From positions 1-16,057 of the forward strand of contig CAZOSF010000055.1 of assembly GCA_964582415.1 (NCBI GenBank): a stretch of DNA of 16,057 bases. The letters are read 5' to 3'. Shown piece after piece: positions 1 through 6,780 of this stretch; within the stretch, counting starts at the first letter, position 1, and each line of letters starts with the position of its first letter. The position numbers and the translations under genes were made by a program. The DNA comes from CAZOSF01 sp964582415 (GTDB lineage Bacteria; Bacteroidota; Bacteroidia; Flavobacteriales; Flavobacteriaceae). The notes under the pieces are model-generated. The model ran no database searches and was not told where the DNA came from. It saw only the letters and a program-made list of their open reading frames with translations.

Positions 1-2
1 GT

Positions 3-1604
3 AAGCGCACCATTGTCCAATTTGGCCGTTTCGAAGGGAAAGGGATAGAAGGTAGTGTCGAATTCGGCGTCCAACACAAAATGATTATAACGTAAACCCC
101 CCTGAAGCAAGACCTTGTCGTTCAATTCGAATTGATCGGAAATATAGGCTGCATAGGATGCCCAAGTAGCATTTGGGTAACGCGCGGGTCCAGCGGTACT
201 TACCCCTGTGGTAATATCTGTGTCGGTGCCCAAAGAAGTGACATCATTATAGACAATTTCAAAGCCGTAGAACAAGGTATTACGATCACCCAATCCCTTG
301 GAAAAATCAAGGTTTGCAGAATAGGCATCCACCTTTTCCACTCGTGTTTCCCGCGTTTCGTCATTGAAGTTTCTACTAATACGGCTTTCTTCAAAATTTT
401 GAATTGCCAATCGAAGCGCCATTTGATCATAAATGCCTGTTTGTTTGTGGTGGGCGATGTTGAGGTTGTTCATCATCCATTTCTGTGGGCCGTATTTCCA
501 CTCCCCGTAACGAGGCAATCCGTTTCGAGTTCGAAGCTGACGGTCGTATCGGCTATATTCTGAGGTTTCCGAATAATGAAAACCATATTGAAAATCCCAT
601 TGGGCATTGGGCATAAAACGGACTTTTTGCATCATGTTGATTTGTGAGTACCCTGATGGGGTTTGAACTCTTGGGTCTTCATTGGTCACCACCACATCCA
701 CACTGTCCTGACGGCGCACATAGAAAGGACGTAGAAATTCATCAGGACCCACGCTTCCTTGCTTTAAATCGCCAAAATCATTGGCAGAGATGCTAGATAT
801 AAAAGCCCATTTTTTCCAACCCACGTTTACATCGAAATGCGCCGTTTTTTCGTTGTTGGCACTCGCATATCGTGTAACGCCTTTTCCAGTAACAAAGGTT
901 GTTTCATCGGCAGAAAATTCAGGGACCAACGTCTGAAAACTCATCACCCCTCCAATGGCATCACTTCCATAGATAACGGCATCTGGGCCAAAAAGTACTT
1001 CCGACCGTTCCATGGCGAAGGGATCCAGTGAAATCACATTCTGGAGATTCCCGCCCCTAAATATGGCGGTGTTCATTCGTACCCCATCTACCGTATATAG
1101 GAGTCGGTTTGTAGCAAATCCGCGAATCATGGGGCTCCCACCTCCTTGCTGACTCTTTTGTATAAAAACCTTTCCCGATATCCCTAGAAGATCGGCAGCG
1201 GTCTGTGGATTTTGAAGTGCGACTTCATTCGAACTAATGGTAATAACCTTTGATGGGATTTTAGAAGTAGGTTGATTCCATCGGGTAGCAGAAACTACTA
1301 CTTGATCCAGACTGAAATTGGATGGATTCATACTAATTTTAAAGTCCATGGACGCCAATTCGGAATAGGACCTAACCAAGGTTTTGTAACCTAGAGTCCG
1401 TATTTCAATTTCTTCCGAGCCATCGAATTCTGAAAGATCGGCTTGGCCTTGACCATTAGTAGTGGCAAAGGCCTTTGGGTTGTTGCTCATAAAGGTAACC
1501 AAGTCCAGGGGTTTCCCTGATTCTTCATCGGTTACGGTGATTACTTGGGCATAGAGTCCTTGCGCAACGATCAGGACCCCCCAAAACAATAGTTTTTTTA
1601 TCAT
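3..1604 (-). CDS. TonB-dependent outer-membrane receptor, partial (C-terminus beyond window)
   Basis: Read from an ATG at 1604 leftwards, the frame stays open for 534 codons to the window edge, so the C-terminal barrel strands are missing. Residues 1-19 form a signal peptide ending LYA|Q. Residues about 20-95 resemble the carboxypeptidase-regulatory-like domain common in Bacteroidota receptors. DQVVVSATR (100-108) is TonB-box-like. The plug follows (about 110-225), with QKSQQGGGSPMIRGF, VDGVRMN and VLFGPDAVIYGSDAIGGV, and then beta-barrel strands. The plug wording recalls the hemin/haemoglobin receptor group (HmuR-like), but no substrate can be assigned from the visible part. It should bind a ligand at the cell surface and import it using TonB-ExbBD energy. 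It lies 66 bases after a small anchored protein, probably in one transcript. No frameshift or stop is seen. Confidence 0.9.
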   Translation of the reverse strand, partial: MIKKLLFWGVLIVAQGLYAQVITVTDEESGKPLDLVTFMSNNPKAFATTNGQGQADLSEFDGSEEIEIRTLGYKTLVRSYSELASMDFKISMNPSNFSLDQVVVSATRWNQPTSKIPSKVITISSNEVALQNPQTAADLLGISGKVFIQKSQQGGGSPMIRGFATNRLLYTVDGVRMNTAIFRGGNLQNVISLDPFAMERSEVLFGPDAVIYGSDAIGGVMSFQTLVPEFSADETTFVTGKGVTRYASANNEKTAHFDVNVGWKKWAFISSISANDFGDLKQGSVGPDEFLRPFYVRRQDSVDVVVTNEDPRVQTPSGYSQINMMQKVRFMPNAQWDFQYGFHYSETSEYSRYDRQLRTRNGLPRYGEWKYGPQKWMMNNLNIAHHKQTGIYDQMALRLAIQNFEESRISRNFNDETRETRVEKVDAYSANLDFSKGLGDRNTLFYGFEIVYNDVTSLGTDTDITTGVSTAGPARYPNATWASYAAYISDQFELNDKVLLQGGLRYNHFVLDAEFDTTFYPFPFETAKLDNGAL

Positions 1605-1670
1605 GGATAGGTATATTCAATTTCTAACTTGGTAATTGCCTGCCACAAATAACAGGCCAGTTTGAGTGAA

Positions 1671-2201
1671 TTACCCAACCAGTGGCGGAGGGGAAAGGGC
1701 CCCTAAATCAATGGAATGATAGAGGTTTATATAAGGGACAGCAACAGGTATTTTCATCTCCTTGATAGGTGTAAGTTGCCATCCTTGTAAGGAATTACAG
1801 AATAAGGTGTTGTGGAATTGCAGCCATTTCAGCGTAGATCGTTGGTCGTCGGGAACGGGGGTGGACAACTGGGCCAATAAGGATTCAAATTGTTGATACA
1901 AAGCGGTTTCCTTGTCGTCTTTCCAACACCAGAAATGATAGGTATCCCCAACTTTCTTGCGTTTCACCACATCGTACATATGCCCTTCGAACTTGAACTC
2001 TTTTTCATGTTTCCATTCTAGGGAAGCAAGTTCATTTTCCGTGAAAGACAGATGTGCCAATTCAGTATCCTCAAGGCCAGAGATAAGTTGGTGTTTTACT
2101 TCTCTTCGGATTTCCTTTTGGCGATGGAAAAACCAAAGGGTGGTTCCTACGCTGGGAAGGAAAAGTATGAGAAGAAAAAAGATACTGACTTGTGTTTTCA
2201 C
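1671..2201 (-). CDS. Small membrane-anchored hypothetical protein upstream of the TonB receptor
   Basis: A 176-residue protein of unknown function. The start is GTG at 2201; there is no in-frame ATG nearby, and the N-terminus MKTQVSIFFLLILFLP makes this start sensible. Residues about 4-25 are one hydrophobic segment, either a signal anchor or an uncleaved signal. The remainder is soluble, with a charged stretch (26-75), a Trp/Cys-containing patch HFWCWKDD, and a C-terminus rich in proline and hydrophobic residues (LSPPPLVG). I infer export to the periplasm or inner-membrane anchoring. A consensus Bacteroidota -7 box lies just upstream and the TonB receptor starts 66 bases downstream, so the pair is likely co-transcribed and functionally linked. 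I recognise the general pattern (small protein preceding a receptor gene) but no named family. Confidence 0.75.
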   Translation of the reverse strand: MKTQVSIFFLLILFLPSVGTTLWFFHRQKEIRREVKHQLISGLEDTELAHLSFTENELASLEWKHEKEFKFEGHMYDVVKRKKVGDTYHFWCWKDDKETALYQQFESLLAQLSTPVPDDQRSTLKWLQFHNTLFCNSLQGWQLTPIKEMKIPVAVPYINLYHSIDLGALSPPPLVG

Positions 2202-2223
2202 AAGAGGTTGGTTCTGGATTGGG

Positions 2224-2231
2224 CAAATGTA
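2224..2231 (-). promoter_or_regulatory. Bacteroidota-type -7 promoter box
   Basis: On the minus strand the bases read TACATTTG, an exact match to the Bacteroidota -7 consensus TAnnTTTG. It lies 22 bases upstream of the GTG start of the anchored protein and downstream of the acs terminator, where a promoter is needed. No convincing -33 TTTG is seen at the usual distance, so the assignment is moderate. Confidence 0.5.
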
Positions 2232-2275
2232 ACAATTTTTGACGGCCTTAGGAAAAGAACCTATCTGGTATTCAA

Positions 2276-2308
2276 AAAGCCCATAGTTTCTAGGAAGCTA
2301 TGGGCTTT
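2276..2308 (-). terminator. Rho-independent terminator after acs
   Basis: AAAGCCCATAG (2276-2286) pairs perfectly with CTATGGGCTTT (2298-2308). Four more pairs inside (2287-2290 with 2294-2297, one of them G-T) leave a three-base loop, giving about 15 base pairs in all. Read on the minus strand the stem runs into TTTTT (plus-strand A-run 2274-2278). It ends the long sensor-kinase to acs transcript and isolates the TonB-receptor unit. Confidence 0.88.
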
Positions 2309-2327
2309 AGCATTGATTGGGAAAAAC

Positions 2328-4235
2328 TTACAGGGCGTTATCCATAATTTCCTGAACCACTTCTGGGTTCAAAAGCGTACTGGTATCTCCTAAATTCCCC
2401 GTATCCTTATGAGCGATTTTTCGTAAAATACGTCGCATGATTTTTCCACTTCTTGTTTTTGGCAGTCCCGAAGTAAACTGAATTTTATCGAGTTTGGCGA
2501 TGGGTCCAATCTTTTCGGTAATCAACTGATTGATTTCCTTTCGGAGGTTGTTGTGATCACGACTTTCACCCGCTTCTTTTAAAATGATATACCCGTAAAG
2601 AGCATTTCCTTTCACATCATGCGGGAATCCCACGATAGCACTTTCGGCAACAGCGGGATGCTCGTTGATGGCATCTTCAATTGGCGCTGTTCCAAGATTG
2701 TGACCAGAAACGATGATAACATCATCCACACGGCCGGTGATTCGATAGTATCCTGTATAATCGCGTAAGGCACCATCTCCTGTGAAGTATTTGTTTTCAA
2801 AAGCCGAGAAATAGGTGTCCTTATATCGTTGGTGATTACCCCAAATGGTGCGAGCCATAGAAGGCCAGGGGAATTTAATACAAAGTCTTCCGTTGGCGGG
2901 ATTTCCTTTTATCTCCAGGCCGTTTTCGTCCATCAAGCAAGGTTGTACTCCCGGCATTGGAAGGGTAGCAAAGGTGGGTAATGTTGGGGTAGCGAACGGA
3001 ATTGGGGATATCATAATTCCTCCGGTTTCCGTTTGCCACCAAGTATCAACAATTGGGGTGTTTCCTTTCCCGATATTATCGTTATACCAGTGCCAAGCCT
3101 CTTCGTTGATAGGTTCTCCAACCGTTCCCAGTACTTTCAAACTGGACAAATCGTACTTTTCAACAAAGCTGAGATTTTCTTTTGCCAAGGCTCGAATGGC
3201 AGTGGGAGCTGTGTAAAACTGATTGATTTTATGTTTTTCGATCACTTCCCAGAAACGCCCCCAATCGGGATAGGTCGGGACACCCTCAAACATCACGGTA
3301 GTCGCTCCATTTGCTAACGGACCGTATACGATATAGCTATGTCCGGTAATCCAACCAATGTCTGCCGTACACCAGTAAATGTCTCCTTCCCGATATTGGA
3401 AAACGTTTTTAAAAGTATAGGCGGTATACACCATATACCCTCCTGTGGTGTGGAGCATCCCTTTGGGCATCCCCGTGGAGCCAGAGGTGTAAAGAATAAA
3501 CAAGGGATCTTCCGCTTCCATAATTTCTGCGGGACAATGTTCGGAGGCAGTGGCCATGAGAGGGGCCAACCAATGATCGCGGCCATCTACCATCGGAATT
3601 TCGGAATTGATGCGATTGGCAACCAGAACACTTTCCACGCAAGGGCAGTGATTGAGTGCTTCATCTACGATCCCTTTCAGGTCGATGGTTTTGGAACCAC
3701 GATAGGAACCATCACTGGTGATGACCATCTTACATTCGCTATCGTTAATACGTGTGGCAAGGGCATGGGATGAAAATCCTGCAAAGACCACGCTATGAAT
3801 GGCGCCAATCCTAGCACAGGCCAATACCGAATAGGCCAACTCCGGAATCATGGGCAGATAAATACAGACTCTGTCTCCTTTTTGAATACCCTTTCCCTTT
3901 AAAACATTGGCAAATTTGGACACCTGTTTATGGAGATCACTATAGGTAATGTGCTGGGCCGCTTCTGACGGATCGTTGGGTTCGAAAATGATGGCTGTTT
4001 TATCGCCTTTGGTTGCCAAATGTCGGTCGATACAGTTTTCCGTAATGTTCAGTTGCGCCCCGTCGAACCACTTTACTTCGGGTTTGCTAAAATCCCAGCT
4101 CAATACATTGTTCCAGCGCTTTCTCCATTGGAAATGTTCTTCCGCAACTTCCTCCCAAAAATGTTCAGGGTCACGGACACTTTTTCTATATACTTGAAAA
4201 TATTCTTCCAGGCTTTTGATGTGATAATTGCTCAT
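2328..4235 (-). CDS. acs: Acetyl-CoA synthetase (AMP-forming)
   Basis: A cytoplasmic enzyme that converts acetate, ATP and CoA to acetyl-CoA, AMP and PPi through acetyl-adenylate. The 635 residues are full length for Acs. An N-terminal ACAS_N-type region (about 1-80) precedes the AMP-binding domain. Visible motifs are the P-loop YTSGSTGMPKG (249-259), WWQTETGG (399-406; its tryptophan limits the pocket to acetate in characterised Acs), YFTGDG (483-488), the hinge GRVDD (501-505), and PKTRSGK (592-598). K598 is the catalytic lysine that is reversibly acetylated by Pat-type enzymes in other bacteria, so post-translational control is plausible here. The start is ATG at 4235, 12 bases after the upstream acyl-CoA synthetase, so it is the last gene of that operon, followed by a strong terminator. 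With the porin, symporter and CrbS-like kinase it forms an acetate-scavenging locus. Confidence 0.96.
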   Translation of the reverse strand: MSNYHIKSLEEYFQVYRKSVRDPEHFWEEVAEEHFQWRKRWNNVLSWDFSKPEVKWFDGAQLNITENCIDRHLATKGDKTAIIFEPNDPSEAAQHITYSDLHKQVSKFANVLKGKGIQKGDRVCIYLPMIPELAYSVLACARIGAIHSVVFAGFSSHALATRINDSECKMVITSDGSYRGSKTIDLKGIVDEALNHCPCVESVLVANRINSEIPMVDGRDHWLAPLMATASEHCPAEIMEAEDPLFILYTSGSTGMPKGMLHTTGGYMVYTAYTFKNVFQYREGDIYWCTADIGWITGHSYIVYGPLANGATTVMFEGVPTYPDWGRFWEVIEKHKINQFYTAPTAIRALAKENLSFVEKYDLSSLKVLGTVGEPINEEAWHWYNDNIGKGNTPIVDTWWQTETGGIMISPIPFATPTLPTFATLPMPGVQPCLMDENGLEIKGNPANGRLCIKFPWPSMARTIWGNHQRYKDTYFSAFENKYFTGDGALRDYTGYYRITGRVDDVIIVSGHNLGTAPIEDAINEHPAVAESAIVGFPHDVKGNALYGYIILKEAGESRDHNNLRKEINQLITEKIGPIAKLDKIQFTSGLPKTRSGKIMRRILRKIAHKDTGNLGDTSTLLNPEVVQEIMDNAL

Positions 4236-4247
4236 TTTAGGTCGTTT

Positions 4248-6134
4248 TTAAAGAATGTTATAGTGTTTGTAAACTGTTTCTATTTCTGAAATAATGTTCA
4301 CGTCGTCTATGGTAGATGGAACATTATAGGTGGTGTTGTCGGCAATATCTCGTAGTAATTTACGAAGAATTTTACCCGAACGCGTCTTCGGAAGTCGCTC
4401 TACTACCAACACTTCCTTGAAAGAAGCGACCGCACCTATTTTTTGTCGGACATCTCCAACAATTTCTTTTTGAAGGCTTTCTGATGAAATCTGTTCTCCG
4501 GCTTTCAACACCACCAGTCCGATGGGCCGTTGTCCCTTTAACGGACAATTAATTCCGAAGACGGCGCACTCTGCAACGGCTTTATGTGAGGCTACAACTT
4601 CTTCCATTTCAGCTGTCGAAAGGCGATGTCCAGCCACATTGATGATATCATCTACCCGGCCAGTGATATAAACATATCCGTCATCGTCTTTATACCCGCC
4701 ATCCCCAGAAAAATAATAGCCAGGGAATTTGGTAAGGTACCCATTTTTGAAGCGTTCCGGATTCCCCCATAAACTGCTTAAAGTACCAGGGGGCAATGGG
4801 AGTTTTACGGCAACATAGCCCTCCTGATCTTCCTCCAACAATTGGCCTTCTTCATCCAATACTTGGATATCGTATCCGCAAACGGGTTTTCCTGCAGAAC
4901 CTGGACGAATGGAGGGGGCTTCCACCCCAACCATGCTGGCCAACATAGGCCAGCCCGATTCGGTTTGCCACCAGTGGTCGATCACCGGGATTTTTAATTT
5001 GTGTTCCAACCAGGACAGGGTTGCCACATCGCATCGTTCCCCTGCCAGGAATTGATACTTGAGACAACTCAGGTCGTATGGGGCCATTAATTTGGCTTCA
5101 GGATCCTCCTTTTTTATGGCGCGAATAGCCGTTGGAGCGGTGAACATGACTTTCACGTTATTCTCGCTGATCACCCTCCAAAAGGTGGATGCATTGGGGG
5201 TTTTTATAGGTTTCCCCTCGAATAAAATAGTGGTGTTTCGATTTAGAAGAGGACCATACACAATGTAGCTATGCCCAACTACCCAGCCCACATCACTGGC
5301 GGCCCAATAGGCATCTCCTTCCACTACTCCGTAAACATATTTCATGGAAAATTTAAGAGCAGTGGCATATCCCCCCGAATCTCTGATAACACCTTTAGGC
5401 GTACCCGTTGTTCCAGAGGTATACAGAATATAAAGAGGATGTGTGGAAGGTACTGGTATCGGAGCCGCAGGAGCGGCATTCGAAACCAATTCCGTATAAT
5501 CTATATCTCGATCATTATATTCTAAGTTTACCCCCAAATTTCGATCGAATACCACCACACGATCAGGTTTGTGGTTGGCTTCCACAATGGCCTGATCTAC
5601 GAAGGGTTTGTAAGGTATAATGCGAGTAATTTCCACTCCATTGGAAGCAGTGATGATAGCTTTAGGATGGCAATCGTCGATGCGGATAGCTAGCTCGTGT
5701 GGTGCAAATCCACCAAACACCACCGAATGGATGACCCCCAAACGGGCGCAGGCCAACATGGCATAGATCGCCTGTGGAATCATCGGCATGTAAATAATAG
5801 TGGTATCTCCTTTCTTTAACCCTAACGATTGCAATCCCCCAGCCAATTTACTCACCTGGTCATGTAGCTGATTGAAGCTAATTTTTTCTTTGGTTTCGGT
5901 CACAGGAGAATCATATACTATAGCGATTTGGTCTCCGTAACCATCTTCGATGTGCTTATCGATACACAGGTAGCTCACATTCAGTTCTCCGTCTTCGAAC
6001 CACTGAAAATAATTTTCGGAATTTCTGGAGAGTATGGTTTCAGGAAAGCGATGCCAAGACAGTTCTTTTGCTTGTTCTTTCCAAAATAGCTCGGGTTCCT
6101 GAATGCTTTTGTGATAAAAATCCAAATAGTTCAT
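4248..6134 (-). CDS. prpE: Propionyl-CoA synthetase (PrpE/ACSS3-type acyl-CoA synthetase)
   Basis: A second AMP-forming acyl-CoA synthetase of 628 residues, clearly distinct from Acs. Motifs: P-loop YTSGTTGTPKG (238-248), followed by VIRDSGGYATALK, which is characteristic of PrpE rather than Acs; AASDVGWVVGHSYIVYGPLL (278-297); WWQTESG (388-394); YFSGDG (474-479); the hinge GRVDD (492-496); and LPKTRSGK with catalytic K588. The known PrpE reaction is propionate to propionyl-CoA. PrpE enzymes often tolerate acetate and butyrate, so substrate range cannot be fixed from sequence. The ATG at 6132-6134 overlaps the stop of the upstream 74-residue membrane protein as ATGA, which implies translational coupling, and acs follows 12 bases later. 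No methylcitrate or methylmalonyl genes are in the window, so the fate of propionyl-CoA is not shown. Confidence 0.85.
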   Translation of the reverse strand: MNYLDFYHKSIQEPELFWKEQAKELSWHRFPETILSRNSENYFQWFEDGELNVSYLCIDKHIEDGYGDQIAIVYDSPVTETKEKISFNQLHDQVSKLAGGLQSLGLKKGDTTIIYMPMIPQAIYAMLACARLGVIHSVVFGGFAPHELAIRIDDCHPKAIITASNGVEITRIIPYKPFVDQAIVEANHKPDRVVVFDRNLGVNLEYNDRDIDYTELVSNAAPAAPIPVPSTHPLYILYTSGTTGTPKGVIRDSGGYATALKFSMKYVYGVVEGDAYWAASDVGWVVGHSYIVYGPLLNRNTTILFEGKPIKTPNASTFWRVISENNVKVMFTAPTAIRAIKKEDPEAKLMAPYDLSCLKYQFLAGERCDVATLSWLEHKLKIPVIDHWWQTESGWPMLASMVGVEAPSIRPGSAGKPVCGYDIQVLDEEGQLLEEDQEGYVAVKLPLPPGTLSSLWGNPERFKNGYLTKFPGYYFSGDGGYKDDDGYVYITGRVDDIINVAGHRLSTAEMEEVVASHKAVAECAVFGINCPLKGQRPIGLVVLKAGEQISSESLQKEIVGDVRQKIGAVASFKEVLVVERLPKTRSGKILRKLLRDIADNTTYNVPSTIDDVNIISEIETVYKHYNIL

Positions 6135-6355
6135 GGCGATACTTTTTTAGGTCCGAATAGGCCAAACCAATTCGGATTCAGAATTTTGAATTTTATCAAT
6201 ACCCAAAGGATTACCAAAAAGCAAAGTCCCATAACCACGGAAAGGGCTGGACTTACAGGGGTTTCGCTTTCTAGTTTAAAGCGAACAAAAAGAGTAGCAA
6301 CGGCGTACAAACATATGATAATATCTGAAGCCAATGGCGGGATATGTAATTTCAT
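6131..6355 (-). CDS. Small two-helix membrane protein coupled to prpE
   Basis: A 74-residue protein with two hydrophobic helices (about 12-26 and 37-56), a short polar connector containing SETPVSP, and a C-terminal tail LNPNWFGLFGPKK. I do not recognise a named family. Its stop codon overlaps the prpE start in an ATGA, so translation of the two is probably coupled. It starts at ATG 6355, 45 bases after the response-regulator stop codon. That gap holds one copy of the 26-base repeated element, so this gene may be the first of a separately regulated prpE-acs segment. A membrane role tied to carboxylate activation or uptake is only an inference from position. Confidence 0.75.
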   Translation of the reverse strand: MKLHIPPLASDIIICLYAVATLFVRFKLESETPVSPALSVVMGLCFLVILWVLIKFKILNPNWFGLFGPKKVSP

Positions 6356-6383
6356 GATACAGATCTTAAATTAAACTTGCTTT

Positions 6384-6409
6384 AGCACACAGACCAAGTA
6401 TTAATTCAA
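6384..6409 (-). repeat. Copy B of a 26-base inverted repeat shared with the porin upstream region
   Basis: On the minus strand an 18-base block TTGAATTAATACTTGGTC (6392-6409) is followed directly by TGTGTGCT (6384-6391). The same two blocks, separated by one extra G, occur on the plus strand at 13042-13068. This copy begins inside the last codons of the response regulator (Leu-Asn-stop is TTG AAT TAA) and ends 28 bases before the next gene's ATG. Similarity stops abruptly on both sides. Candidate operator or RNA-pairing site. Confidence 0.85.
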
Positions 6410-6763
6410 GAGTTCTTGTATTTCTGAAACTATTTTCTTTACTGAAAACGGCTTGGTTATATAACGGTCGGCTCCCATTTTTAAGCCTTTTTCAATATCT
6501 GAAGCCTTATTTTTAGCCGTTACAAAAACTACTTTGGTATTTTGCAGGGCGTCATTTTTTTTGATTGCCTCCAAGGTTTCGTACCCATCTACATTTGGCA
6601 TCATAATATCCAACAATACAGCATCGGGCACATGATTTTCCAAGATACTGAGAGCCTCGCTACCATCCCGGGCAATAAACACTTCAAAATTAATTTTTTT
6701 GAAGGCGTACTCCAAGGTCATCACAATGTTTGGCTCATCATCAACAATTAGGATCTTCGGCAT
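6401..6763 (-). CDS. Single-domain response regulator (receiver only)
   Basis: A 120-residue protein that is all receiver domain. The acidic pair is D8/D9, the phosphoacceptor D52 lies in LLDIMMPNVDG, T82 sits in FVTA, and K104 lies in ITKPF. All canonical residues are present, so it should be phosphorylatable. There is no DNA-binding or enzymatic output domain. It starts 17 bases after the sensor-kinase stop, which makes it the evident partner. Known CrbS/CbrA partners (CrbR with a LuxR-type HTH, CbrB of NtrC type) carry output domains, so here the signal must be handed on by protein-protein contact or a phosphorelay. The stop codon lies inside copy B of the repeated element. Confidence 0.93.
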   Translation of the reverse strand: MPKILIVDDEPNIVMTLEYAFKKINFEVFIARDGSEALSILENHVPDAVLLDIMMPNVDGYETLEAIKKNDALQNTKVVFVTAKNKASDIEKGLKMGADRYITKPFSVKKIVSEIQELLN

Positions 6764-6780
6764 GATTTCAAGGTGACAAT

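Noticed and set aside
132..563. 143-codon plus-strand ORF at the left end
   Set aside because: It lies antisense to the TonB-dependent receptor frame, which is continuous and has recognisable plug and barrel sequence.
3339..3773. 144-codon plus-strand ORF inside acs
   Set aside because: Antisense shadow of the conserved AMP-binding domain; no domain or membrane features.
2328..6134. Tandem duplication of one acyl-CoA synthetase gene
   Set aside because: The two proteins differ throughout and match distinct subfamilies (Acs and PrpE); similarity is limited to family motifs.
6401..6763. Truncated response regulator that lost its output domain by frameshift
   Set aside because: The receiver ends cleanly at its usual length, and the downstream 45 bases and next ORF contain no remnant of an HTH domain.
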